DNA from: Kofleriaceae bacterium
Lineage (GTDB): Bacteria > Myxococcota_A > Polyangia > Haliangiales > Haliangiaceae
Direction of reading: 5' to 3'
DNA: 64,000 nt
Assembly: GCA_018058095.1 (NCBI GenBank)
Contig: JAGPCO010000014.1
Span: 1 to 64,000 of the forward strand
Shown here: piece by piece, positions 22,583 through 32,857 of the stretch
Numbering within the stretch: position 1 is the first letter of the stretch
How the letters are laid out: the number at the start of each line of letters is the position of its first letter
The notes under the pieces: generated by a model
Told to the model about the DNA's origin: nothing
The model's input: only the letters and a program-made list of their open reading frames with translations
Database searches by the model: none
Made by a program: the position numbers and the translations under genes

Positions 22583-23719
22583 ATGCGCATCGAGCACCTG
22601 CAGGCCGAGGGCGTGCGCAACCTGGCGCGCCTGGACCTGAGCCCGAGCACCCGGTTCGTCGTCGTGTCGGGCGACAACGGCCAGGGCAAGACCAACCTGC
22701 TCGAGGCGGTCTACACCGTCGCCACGCTGCGCTCGTTTCGCACCGCACGGATGGCCGATCTGGTCGGCTGGGGCCACGAGCAGGCCCGGCTGGCGGCGCG
22801 GGTGGCACGTGGCGGCCTGACCCGGGTGTACGAGCTGGCGCTGACCCGGCAGGGCCGCAGCGTGAGGCTCGACGGCAAGGTGCCGCGGCCGCTGGCGCGG
22901 TACTTCGGCGACTTCAACGTCGTCATGTTCGCGCCCGAGGACCTGTCGGTGCCGCGCGCGGCCCCGGCCGACCGCCGGCGCTTTCTCGATCGCGCGGTGT
23001 TCAACGACGCGCCGGCCCACCTGGCGCTGGCGCAGGACTACGACAAGGTGCTGCGCTCGCGCAACCGGGTGCTCAAGCAGGCCGAGGGCGGCGGCCTGCC
23101 GCGCAGCCAGGTCGAGGGGCTGCTCGAGGTGTACGACGTCCAGCTGGCCAGCTACGGCGCGCAGCTGGTGGTGCAGCGCGAGGCCTTCCTGGCCCGCATG
23201 CGGCCGCGCCTGCAGGAGGCGTTCGAGGCCATCACGCGCACCGGCTTCCCGGTCGACCTGGCGTACCGGCGCTCGTTCGCGCCCGACGGTGCGGCGGAGG
23301 GCGCGGCGCCGGTGGGTCTTGCCGACGTGCAGGCGGCGCTGGCGGCGGCGCTGGGGCACGCGCGCGGCGCCGACCTGGCGCGCGCCACCACCTCGGTCGG
23401 GCCGCACCGCGACGTGCTGGAGTTCGACTTCCGCGGCAAGGAGGCCGGGGCGTTCGCCTCGCAGGGCCAGCTGCGCGCGCTGGTGCTGGCGTGGAAGACC
23501 AGCGAGCTGGCGATGATCGGGGCCAGCCGCGGCGAGCTACCCGTGCTCCTGCTCGACGACGTCTCGAGCGAACTCGACGCCGACCGCAACCGCTACCTGT
23601 TCGAGCACCTGGTCGGCCTGGCCGGCCAGTGTTTCATCAGCACGACCCATCCGCGGCACGTGCTGGTCGATCGCGAGCGGACCGACCTGCGCATCGAGGG
23701 CGGCGTGCTGGTGGGCTGA
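22583..23719 (+). CDS. recF: DNA replication and repair protein RecF
   Basis: SMC-like ATPase that helps load RecA at single-strand gaps together with RecO and RecR. 378 residues; N-terminal LQAEGVRNLARLDL, Walker A SGDNGQGKTNLLEA, the signature region SQGQLRALVLAWK, and Walker B LLLDDVSSELDADR. Lies 27 bp after dnaN in the same orientation, and its stop is 1 bp before the next start, indicating a dnaN-recF-membrane-protein transcript. Confidence 0.97.
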   Translation: MRIEHLQAEGVRNLARLDLSPSTRFVVVSGDNGQGKTNLLEAVYTVATLRSFRTARMADLVGWGHEQARLAARVARGGLTRVYELALTRQGRSVRLDGKVPRPLARYFGDFNVVMFAPEDLSVPRAAPADRRRFLDRAVFNDAPAHLALAQDYDKVLRSRNRVLKQAEGGGLPRSQVEGLLEVYDVQLASYGAQLVVQREAFLARMRPRLQEAFEAITRTGFPVDLAYRRSFAPDGAAEGAAPVGLADVQAALAAALGHARGADLARATTSVGPHRDVLEFDFRGKEAGAFASQGQLRALVLAWKTSELAMIGASRGELPVLLLDDVSSELDADRNRYLFEHLVGLAGQCFISTTHPRHVLVDRERTDLRIEGGVLVG

Positions 23720-23720
23720 G

Positions 23721-24092
23721 ATGATGGCGATGCTCTTCGCGATCATCATGGCGGCGCTGGTCGTCTTCCAGCTCGCGCTCGCCGGCGGGGCACCGTGGGG
23801 CGCGCTCGCCTGGGGCGGGGCCCATCCGGGGCGGCTGCCGCGACGGTTGCGGATCGCCTCCGCCGGATCGACCGTGGTGTACGTCGGCATGGTGGTGCTC
23901 GCGCTCGATCGTGGTGGTTGGCTCGACGTCATGTCCGACCCCGCCTCGACCACGGGCATGTGGGTGGTGGCGGGGATCCTGGGCCTGGGCGTGCCGATGA
24001 ACCTGGCCTCACGGTCACGGCCGGAGCGCCTGGTCATGACCCCCGTCGTCACCACGCTCACGGTCCTGGCAGCGCTGATCGCACGCGGCTAG
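23721..24092 (+). CDS. Small membrane protein of unknown function
   Basis: 123 residues with about four hydrophobic helices: MLFAIIMAALVVFQLALAG, then after a short WG-rich segment (GALAWGGAHPGRLP) STVVYVGMVVLAL, WVVAGILGLGVPMNLA, and VVTTLTVLAALIARG at the C-terminus. The arrangement (G-A-P-W-G...W-G-G near helix 1, R-S-R-P-E-R before the last helix) resembles small conserved membrane proteins seen in Actinobacteria and Myxococcota, but I cannot name a family. Starts 1 bp after recF (ATG 23721 or 23724), so it is probably co-transcribed with dnaN-recF. Confidence 0.78.
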   Translation: MMAMLFAIIMAALVVFQLALAGGAPWGALAWGGAHPGRLPRRLRIASAGSTVVYVGMVVLALDRGGWLDVMSDPASTTGMWVVAGILGLGVPMNLASRSRPERLVMTPVVTTLTVLAALIARG

Positions 24093-24246
24093 CGCTGGCC
24101 AAGCCGCCGGCCAGCGAGGTCGCCGGGTCCTGCGGTGGCCACGCCCGGCGTGCCATGCCCTGTCGCACAGAGGGAAATAAAATAGCACTTACGGTAATTT
24201 GCGAGCCAATACAGGAGTGGCGTGGTGGTTGCTCCTGGAACCCATC
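24093..24246. other. Intergenic region with an AT-rich promoter-like patch
   Basis: Bases 24172-24208 (GGGAAATAAAATAGCAC and following) are AT-rich in a GC-rich context and probably hold the promoter of the small lipoprotein at 24247. A convincing -35/-10 pair could not be fixed. Confidence 0.4.
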
Positions 24247-24540
24247 ATGCCGACCAACCACTCCATGACCTCCCCCTCCGCCCCCTCCACGCGTCGCCGG
24301 CGTGGCCTTGCCGCGCTGGTTCTTGCGGTGGCCGCGACCAGCGCCGCCGGCTGCACCATCGCGCTCCCGATGGCGACGACCGTCCAGGCAAACGAGTCGA
24401 ACCGGCACGCCGTTCGCGAGGGCAAGGAGCCCTCCAGATCGGTGCTTCGCAGCTTCGCCGGCGGGTTCCTCGTCGGCGCCGCGATCGACTCGATGCTCGT
24501 GCTGGGCGCGATGCGGCAGACCTTCCACTACCCTGACTGA
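24247..24540 (+). CDS. Small lipoprotein, unknown function
   Basis: 97 residues from ATG 24247 (a longer frame opens at 24199). N-terminal basic segment STRRRRGLAALVLAVAATSAAGC gives a twin-Arg-containing but classical lipoprotein signal with lipobox AAGC. The mature part (about 55 residues) ends in a hydrophobic glycine-rich helix (SFAGGFLVGAAIDSMLVLGA), possibly membrane-inserted. No family recognised. The gap to recF's partner holds an AT-rich promoter-like patch. Confidence 0.65.
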   Translation: MPTNHSMTSPSAPSTRRRRGLAALVLAVAATSAAGCTIALPMATTVQANESNRHAVREGKEPSRSVLRSFAGGFLVGAAIDSMLVLGAMRQTFHYPD

Positions 24541-24711
24541 GGACGCGGCCGCCCTGGCCGACCGCGCCAGCGCTGGCGGCCGCGGATGGTCGGTCGATGG
24601 GTTCACCCGACCTCGTCGCCGCGGTCGCCGGCCCGTCGACTCGCCAGCGGCCATGCAAGCGTCGGGAACCACGAGGCGAACCACCATCGGCCGCCGGCAC
24701 GTGGGTTGCTG

Positions 24712-25452
24712 ATGGCGCCCGCCATGAGGCACCTCGCTCTCGCCCTCGTTCTCGCCTCTGCCTCCGCCATGGCGGCGACCGGCTGCGTCGCCGCCGAAGA
24801 AGACGACGCGCTCGAAGACGACGGCGCGCCGGCCGGCGGCAAGGGCGACGACCCGACCGCGCCGGCGCCGGTGCGGGTGGTGGTGTCGGGCTTCGCGCCG
24901 TTCCTCGACTACCGCGACAACGAATCGGGCGAGGTGGCGCGCCGGCTGGCGCAGGACGTACCGGCCGGGCTGGTGGTCGAGCACCACATCCTCGAGGTGT
25001 CGCCGGCAGCGATCGACGCGTTCGTCGACGAGATGCAGGCGCTGCGACCGGCCGTGGTCATCTCGCTCGGCTACGAGGGCCTGGCCCAGCTCGAGGAGCG
25101 CCCCGAGAACATCCTGCACGCCGGCAGCAACGGCGTCGGCGCCGAATGGGCCGGGCGCGCCGTGGTCGAGGGTGGCCCGGCCGAGCTCGGCACCGACCTG
25201 CCGACCGCCGTCGTCGATGGCGCGCTGGCCGGCTTCGGCTGGCGCCGCACCGTGCGCACCGCCCGGCTCGATCGCGACTACGAGCCGACCCACGACGGCT
25301 ACGTCTGCAACTACCTGGCGTACCGCCTGGCCCACGCCTTCGGGCCCGATGCCGACGTCGCCGCTGGCTTCTTCCACGTCGACTCGCGCCGCGTCACCGA
25401 CCAGCTGCGCGCGGTCCTGGTGGCGGTGGCCGAGCACCAGCGCACGCGCTGA
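24712..25452 (+). CDS. Lipoprotein with pyroglutamyl-peptidase I (C15)-like domain
   Basis: 246 residues from ATG 24712 (24724 also possible). Signal LALALVLASASAMAATGC with lipobox ATGC, then AEEDD...GGKGDD, the linker type shared with two other lipoproteins here. The domain matches peptidase family C15: VVVSGFAPFLDYRDNESGEVA corresponds to the N-terminal strand/loop, LGYEGLAQLEERPENI to the catalytic-Glu region, YVCNYLAYRL to the catalytic-Cys motif, and GFFHVDS to the His. So the Glu-Cys-His set appears kept. Classical C15 enzymes are cytosolic and remove N-terminal pyroglutamate; an exported lipid-anchored form is unusual. Lies upstream of gyrB. Confidence 0.78.
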   Translation: MAPAMRHLALALVLASASAMAATGCVAAEEDDALEDDGAPAGGKGDDPTAPAPVRVVVSGFAPFLDYRDNESGEVARRLAQDVPAGLVVEHHILEVSPAAIDAFVDEMQALRPAVVISLGYEGLAQLEERPENILHAGSNGVGAEWAGRAVVEGGPAELGTDLPTAVVDGALAGFGWRRTVRTARLDRDYEPTHDGYVCNYLAYRLAHAFGPDADVAAGFFHVDSRRVTDQLRAVLVAVAEHQRTR

Positions 25453-25487
25453 AGACCGGGCCCGGAAATGGGTCCGGATCTCGCGCC

Positions 25488-28045
<2,558 letters not shown>

Positions 28046-28146
28046 GCCGCGCCGACCTGCCCGACCCCGGCCCCGCCGACAGGCCGGGCGCCGCCGGGCC
28101 GCCGATTTCCTGCGTCCTGCCGGCCAGGTCGGCGTCCTTGAGGGAC

Positions 28147-29106
28147 ATGCCCACCACGTCCGACGCCTTCGACTTCGACGGCCCCGCGCTGGCCGCCACG
28201 CCGGACCGCTACCAGCTGGAGCTACCCGCCCCGGTCCGGTCCGAGCTGACGCGGCTGCTGGTGGCGATCGGTCGCGGCGAGGACGTCACCGCCGCGGTGC
28301 ACGCGGTGATGGCCGAGGCCCACGCGCGTGTGGCCGCCGCGCTGGCGGACGGTCCGGGGTTGTTCCTGCTGCGCGGCGTGCCAACCCAGGGCCACGATCG
28401 CGACGTGCTGGCGACCCTGTTCACGGCGATGGGGCGGGCGCTCGGCCGGCCCGCGCCGCAGAACCTCGACGGCGAGCTCCTCACCGACATCCGCGACACC
28501 GGCGCCGATCCGGCCGACCCCGACGTGCGCCTGTACCGGACCCGGGCCGAGCAGGACTTCCACACCGACGGGGCCGACGTGATCGGCCTGCTCGCCCTGC
28601 AGGCGGCGCGGCAGGGCGGGGTCAGCCGCGTCGTCAGCTCGGTCCGCGTCTACCACGAGCTCGCGCGCCAGCGGCCCGACCTGGCCGAGCTGCTGCACGC
28701 GCCGTGGTTCTTCCACCTCCCCGGCGGGCGTGCGCGCGGGTTGCCCGAGGCGCTGCCGCGGCCGATCGTGCGCCGCGTCGGCGCCAAGCTCGAGACCTTC
28801 TACATCGGCTGGTACCTCCGCAACGCGCAGGGCCTGGCCGGGGTGCCGCCGCTCAGCGCGGCCCAGCACGAGGCGCTGGCGCTGTACGAGGCGCTCGCCA
28901 ACGACCCACGCCTGTTCGTCGACATGGACCTGGTCCCGGGCGACGTGCAGTGGCTGCGCAACTGCTTCGTCCTGCACAAGCGCACCGGCTACGAAGACTG
29001 GCCCGAGCCCGAGCGGCGCCGGCACCTGCTCCGCCTGTGGCTGCAGGTCGACCGACTGGCCGACGGCACGCCGCGCTTCCCGATCGAGGGCGGCACGCCG
29101 CGCTGA
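28147..29106 (+). CDS. TauD/TfdA-like 2-oxoglutarate/Fe(II)-dependent oxygenase
   Basis: 319 residues from ATG 28147; an in-frame TTG at 28138 is the alternative start. The iron-binding HxD is in QDFHTDGAD, and the distal His is probably in NCFVLHKRTGYED, followed by the Arg-rich RRRHLLRLWLQV that in this family binds 2-oxoglutarate and forms the last strand. The layout (FLLRGVP...HTDGAD...LHKRTGYED...LLRLWL) matches TauD/TfdA-family hydroxylases, including those of clavaminate synthase-like type. Substrate cannot be predicted. It stands alone 101 bp after gyrB. Confidence 0.85.
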   Translation: MPTTSDAFDFDGPALAATPDRYQLELPAPVRSELTRLLVAIGRGEDVTAAVHAVMAEAHARVAAALADGPGLFLLRGVPTQGHDRDVLATLFTAMGRALGRPAPQNLDGELLTDIRDTGADPADPDVRLYRTRAEQDFHTDGADVIGLLALQAARQGGVSRVVSSVRVYHELARQRPDLAELLHAPWFFHLPGGRARGLPEALPRPIVRRVGAKLETFYIGWYLRNAQGLAGVPPLSAAQHEALALYEALANDPRLFVDMDLVPGDVQWLRNCFVLHKRTGYEDWPEPERRRHLLRLWLQVDRLADGTPRFPIEGGTPR

Positions 29107-29158
29107 GCGGCGGTGCCGTCGGTGCGCAGGCGGCGAACGGTTCGGCACGCAGGCGCGA

Positions 29159-29473
29159 TCAGTTCGGCACGCAGGCGGCGACGCAGTCGGTGCACACCGG
29201 GCACGAGCTGCTCGCGCACACGTCGTAGTGCTGACCGGCCGGGCAGGTTGGCGTCGCGCTCTTGGCGGGTGCCGGCGCGGGCGTGGCCGGGGCGCCCGGG
29301 CCCACGCTGGGCGGTGGCGCGGCCGGGGCCGGGTCGCCTGGGTCGGCGCCGGGCGCGGGTGCCGGCGCGAGCCGTGGCGGGTTGTCCGATGGCGATGGGC
29401 CGGCCGCTGGCGGGCTGTGGGCGCTCGCGCAGGCGGACAGGGCCAGGGACATCACGACGAGGAGCTTGTTCAT
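29159..29473 (-). CDS. Small Pro/Ala-rich lipoprotein with Cys-rich C-terminal motif (paralogue A)
   Basis: 104 residues: signal MNKLLVVMSLALSACASAH with lipobox LSAC, a 60-residue Pro/Ala/Gly linker, and a compact C-terminal motif CPAGQHYDVCASSSCPVC continuing TDCVAAC, with six Cys. The same motif ends the lipoprotein at 30516-30773, indicating duplication around the intervening gene. Cys spacing suggests a disulfide- or metal-stabilised knot exposed at the end of a flexible stalk. No known domain recognised. ATG with the motif GTGCGTTGA 8-16 bp upstream. Confidence 0.82.
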   Translation of the reverse strand: MNKLLVVMSLALSACASAHSPPAAGPSPSDNPPRLAPAPAPGADPGDPAPAAPPPSVGPGAPATPAPAPAKSATPTCPAGQHYDVCASSSCPVCTDCVAACVPN

Positions 29474-29636
29474 GCAGCGATCAACGCACCAGCTCGGCGA
29501 ACGGCGCCAGCCATACAGCTCCCTTACATGCTGTCCGCATCCTCGGTCGGTGATGCCGCCCGGCTACTCCGAGTAGCCCATCTGCCGTCGGTGGCGGACC
29601 CCGAAACAAACACCGAGATCGAGGCGTTGACTGGCC

Positions 29637-30509
29637 ATGGGTACGCCCCGCCTCGTCATCACCGCCCTGATCGCGACCTCGAGCTGCCAGCGTGTGGACG
29701 CGCCTCCCGCCGCGGTTGGCGCGACCACCGATGCCGCGGCCCTGGCGTCCCGGGTCGACGCCACCGCCACCGGTGCCAGCGCCCCGCTGGACGCCGCCGC
29801 CGCGCCGACCGCCACCGCGCTGACACCGCCGTTGGCGCCAGGCGTGCTCGGCCTGCAGATCGTCGATCTGGAGTACGGCGGGTACCAGGCACACGGACTC
29901 CCGGCCATCCGCGGCGACGGCGCCGAGGTCCTCGCGTTGTCCGCCGCCGACGACGGCGGGCGTGGCTACCTGACCATGAGCGCGGTCGTGCTCGATGGCA
30001 AGACCGGCAAGGTGCGAGAGCGCATCCCGCTGGTCGACGCCGACGAGACCTGGGACGCGATCCGCGCGGATGAAGACACCAGCGCCACCGTCAAGGCCGA
30101 CGCCCTCGCGCGCCGGGTCCGCGCCGGCGTGGCCGCGCTGGGAGCCCGGCTCGCGACCGGCTCGTGGCGTCCGCTGGTGTCGTACCCGGCCACGTCGTTC
30201 AACCCGGACGGGGAGCCACCGCCCTTCGTGACCATCGCCGATGCCACCTTCACCCTCGAGCCACGGGCGTACCGCGTGGTCGAGCGGCGTGGCCCGAGTT
30301 CGCATGGCAAGGCCACCGCGACGCACCGGATCGCCCGGGTCTTCTCGCCGCCTCCGCCGCGCGACCCCGACCAGCACTGCGCGGGTGATCACGCCACCCT
30401 CGCGGCGATCCACGTCGACGCCACGACCGGCCTGCGCCTGGTCGAGATCGGCTTCTTCGACCCCGGGCACAACTGCGGCGCCAGCGGCCCGGTGTTCGCC
30501 AGGTTCTGA
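29637..30509 (+). CDS. Lipoprotein of unknown function
   Basis: 290 residues with a short signal peptide ending in a possible lipobox (LIATSSC). An Ala/Thr-rich linker follows, then a mixed alpha/beta domain with strands such as GLQIVDLEYGGYQ and GYLTMSAVVLDGKTG, and a C-terminal segment with two Cys (DQHCAGD and GHNCGAS) and a repeat-like HVDATTGLRLVEIGFF. No catalytic signature is visible. It is flanked by two paralogous Cys-rich mini-lipoprotein genes on the opposite strand. Confidence 0.78.
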   Translation: MGTPRLVITALIATSSCQRVDAPPAAVGATTDAAALASRVDATATGASAPLDAAAAPTATALTPPLAPGVLGLQIVDLEYGGYQAHGLPAIRGDGAEVLALSAADDGGRGYLTMSAVVLDGKTGKVRERIPLVDADETWDAIRADEDTSATVKADALARRVRAGVAALGARLATGSWRPLVSYPATSFNPDGEPPPFVTIADATFTLEPRAYRVVERRGPSSHGKATATHRIARVFSPPPPRDPDQHCAGDHATLAAIHVDATTGLRLVEIGFFDPGHNCGASGPVFARF

Positions 30510-30515
30510 CGGCGG

Positions 30516-30773
30516 TCAGTCGTCGACGCAGGCGGCGACGCAGTCGTCGCACGTCGGGCACGAGCTGCTGGCGCAGGTGTCGTAGTGCTGCCCGGCCGGG
30601 CAGGAGTTCGCGGTCGGGGCCGGGGGCTCGGCCGGCTCGGCGCCGGGCCCGGGCAGCGAACCCGGCGCCGGGCTGACCTCGGGGCCCGGGCTGACCGGGG
30701 CCGGGCCGGCCTTGGGTGCACAGGCGGCCAGGGTGGAGAGCGCGAGGAAGGCGGCGAGGGCCAGGGGCTTCAT
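30516..30773 (-). CDS. Small Pro-rich lipoprotein with Cys-rich C-terminal motif (paralogue B)
   Basis: 85 residues: signal KPLALAAFLALSTLAAC with lipobox LAAC, a Pro/Gly/Glu linker and the terminal motif CPAGQHYDTCASSSCPTC, then DDCVAAC. Nearly the same motif as in the gene at 29159-29473, while signal and linker differ, so the Cys motif is the conserved functional part. Stop codon only 6 bp beyond the convergent stop of the 29637 gene. Confidence 0.82.
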   Translation of the reverse strand: MKPLALAAFLALSTLAACAPKAGPAPVSPGPEVSPAPGSLPGPGAEPAEPPAPTANSCPAGQHYDTCASSSCPTCDDCVAACVDD

Positions 30774-30813
30774 GCCTGAACAACGCGTCGGGGCTACCCG
30801 CGATTACACCCCG

Positions 30814-31809
30814 TCAGCGCCGGAGCAGGCGCAGCACCGGACCGGCCAGCAGGCCGGCGCACGCCAGGCTGGTCAGCGCCGCTGGCAGCCAGAACACGAC
30901 GTAGTAGCTGGCGACGCGGGTGGTGCCCGCCTCGGCGCCGAAGTAGGTCGCGGCGGTCACCACCAGCAGGCCGGCGCCACCGACGACCAGGAGCAGGGCC
31001 CCGAGCACCCGGCCGCGCGCCGCGGCGGCGACGCCGAGGGTGAGCACCGCGGCGACGAGCTGGGCCGGCACCACGGTCGCCGGCACGATGGGCTGCATCC
31101 ACGCGTACACCAGGAGCATCGGCACCGCGACCAACGCGGTGACGACCAGCAGGCGCAGCACGCGGACCAGGCGGTGGTCGCTGGTCCAGGCGGTGTGGCT
31201 CGGCCCGGCCGAGAACGCGGCGCCGGCGCCGGCGAGATTCGCGACGATGACCAGGCCGGCGATCGCGCTGACCAGGAAGCCCCAGCAGCTCTCGATGGTC
31301 TGGTGCGACCACGCGACGTGCAGGGGATCGACCCGGCCGCTGACCGGCCAGTAGTTGATCGCGTTGAGGCCACCGGAGCCGATCGCGGCGGCGCCGAGGG
31401 CAAGGTACAGCCAGCGCGCCCACATCCGGCGGCGCAGCAGGCCGATGGCCCCGAGCAGGAGCGCGGCCATCAGCGTCAGCGCGAAGCGGGTCGACGAGTA
31501 CGGCGTGAAGCTGACCAGCCGCACGCCCAGCTCATGGGCGATGATGAAGCCGGCGTTGGCGCCGAGCAGCACGACCGGCAGGGCCAGGCGCAGCCAGGTC
31601 ACGTTCGCCGCCACGGCCGGCACCGTGGCCAGCACCGCCAGCACCAGCAGCGCCGAGATGACCGCCACGAACGGCGTGACCCACGCCGTGCCGGCCCCGA
31701 TCAGGTGCCAGGCACTGGCGGCGGCCAGCACCAGCGCCATGACCACCAGCAGCAGCGTCAAGCGCCGCCCCACCATCACTCCGACGCGCGCAGGGCGTGG
31801 CTCGGCCAT
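30814..31809 (-). CDS. Polytopic membrane protein, unknown function
   Basis: 331 residues with about nine or ten predicted membrane helices (for example LTLLLVVMALVLAAASAW, TPFVAVISALLVLAVLATV, WLRLALPVVLLGANAGFII, FALTLMAALLLGAIGLL, VLRLLVVTALVAVPMLLVYA). Hydrophilic loops are short; one contains SHTAWTSDHR. No transporter or enzyme motif is recognised. The ATG is preceded by GTGCGTTGAAGC, a motif also upstream of 29473 and other leftward genes here. Confidence 0.8.
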   Translation of the reverse strand: MAEPRPARVGVMVGRRLTLLLVVMALVLAAASAWHLIGAGTAWVTPFVAVISALLVLAVLATVPAVAANVTWLRLALPVVLLGANAGFIIAHELGVRLVSFTPYSSTRFALTLMAALLLGAIGLLRRRMWARWLYLALGAAAIGSGGLNAINYWPVSGRVDPLHVAWSHQTIESCWGFLVSAIAGLVIVANLAGAGAAFSAGPSHTAWTSDHRLVRVLRLLVVTALVAVPMLLVYAWMQPIVPATVVPAQLVAAVLTLGVAAAARGRVLGALLLVVGGAGLLVVTAATYFGAEAGTTRVASYYVVFWLPAALTSLACAGLLAGPVLRLLRR

Positions 31810-31886
31810 GCTGCTTCAACGCACCAGGGCGGGCTTCGATTCAGCGCCGCGCCTGTCCGGATTACCGAGTGATCCCGGCATCTTGC

Positions 31887-32396
31887 TCACCGACACAGGG
31901 CCCGCACGTCAGCCTCGAAGGTCGGAAACTCGGCCCGGGCGGCGGCGACGATCTCCGCCCCGGGCCGGGCCGCGGTCGGCGCGTGTTCGGTCGCGAACAG
32001 CGTGAAGTCCGGGTGCGGCTTTCGCGGGTAGCCGGCGGTGACCTCGTACGGGCCCTGGCCGCCGGCGAGCAGCCAGAGATAGTCGGCGAAGTTGCGGGCC
32101 AGGATCGCCAGCTCGCCCTCGGAGCCGAAGAACACCACCGGCTGGTCGAGCAGCTCGTGCGTCTTGCGCACCATCCAGAACGCGACGTAGCCGCCGGTGC
32201 CGTCCTGGCCGAACACGCGGTACTCGTGGCCGTCGAGCTCGCGGTTGCCGGTCCAGGCCGCCAGCCACGACGCGTTCTCGGCGGCCGGCAGGAACTTGTC
32301 GTACGGCTCGAAGTCCATGCCGTCGCCGTCGGCGTAGTCGAAGCGGAGCCTGTGCAGCGCAGCCAGCGGGGGTGGGAACGTGGTGTCGAACGTCAT
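31887..32396 (-). CDS. SMI1/KNR4 (SUKH)-like domain protein
   Basis: 169 residues from ATG 32396. Sequence features match SUKH/SMI1-KNR4-type folds: an N-terminal helix, GMDFEPYDKFLPAAENASWL, GYVAFWMVRKT (GG-Y/F-strand), PVVFFGSEGELAILARNFADYLWLLAGG. SUKH proteins are often immunity proteins of toxin systems or housekeeping adaptors; no toxin gene is adjacent, so the role is unknown. It has a frame extension upstream that is not conserved-looking. It is 23 bp downstream of the MAPEG gene and could share its transcript. Confidence 0.7.
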   Translation of the reverse strand: MTFDTTFPPPLAALHRLRFDYADGDGMDFEPYDKFLPAAENASWLAAWTGNRELDGHEYRVFGQDGTGGYVAFWMVRKTHELLDQPVVFFGSEGELAILARNFADYLWLLAGGQGPYEVTAGYPRKPHPDFTLFATEHAPTAARPGAEIVAAARAEFPTFEADVRALCR

Positions 32397-32419
32397 GCGC
32401 CACGGTAGCGCAATGGCGA

Positions 32420-32833
32420 TCAGAACACGACGAGGCCGACGCGTACGGTCAGCGCCATGAGCACCAGGGACGACAGCGCGAACACCGAGAAGCGAAGCAT
32501 GATGTTGTTGACCAGGCTCTGCACCAGGCTGTGCGCCACGCGCAGCCCAACGTAGGCCCACGCCAGCGCCTGGTTGGTGCCGTCGGGGTCGGCCAGGGCG
32601 GCGACGATGGCGACGGCGTAGAACACCGTCGGCTGCTCCATCAGGTGGTTGTAGTTGTCGGCCTTCCACCGCACCGCCGGCGGCAACGTCGCCATCTGTG
32701 CACCACGCGGGGCGTCGCGGTCGAGGCGCATGCGGGCGGCTCGCATGGCCGGGATGCGGGTGGCGTACATCCAGAACCACATCATGTGAGTCCACGCCGC
32801 CAGGGCGACGATGGGGGCGAGCAGGTTGGCCAT
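32420..32833 (-). CDS. MAPEG-family membrane protein
   Basis: 137 residues with four hydrophobic helices and the MAPEG signature NYNHLMEQPTVFYAVAI in helix 2, followed by AYVGLRVAHSLVQSLVNN in helix 3. MAPEG proteins include glutathione transferases and eicosanoid-metabolising enzymes; bacterial members are largely uncharacterised. ATG start, leftward, directly upstream of the SUKH-like gene. Well supported at family level, function unknown. Confidence 0.88.
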   Translation of the reverse strand: MANLLAPIVALAAWTHMMWFWMYATRIPAMRAARMRLDRDAPRGAQMATLPPAVRWKADNYNHLMEQPTVFYAVAIVAALADPDGTNQALAWAYVGLRVAHSLVQSLVNNIMLRFSVFALSSLVLMALTVRVGLVVF

Positions 32834-32857
32834 GCGGCACGGTAGCAGCGCGGCGCC

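Noticed and set aside
23721-24092. DciA/DUF721 protein expected after recF
   Set aside because: The sequence is clearly a polytopic membrane protein with no DciA features.
30712-31872. 386-codon rightward Gln/Arg/His-rich frame
   Set aside because: Antisense of the polytopic membrane protein; composition typical of a high-GC shadow.
31887-32396. SUKH-like protein as immunity gene of a toxin system
   Set aside because: No polymorphic toxin or nuclease gene lies beside it; neighbours are MAPEG and a membrane protein, so only the fold similarity is kept.
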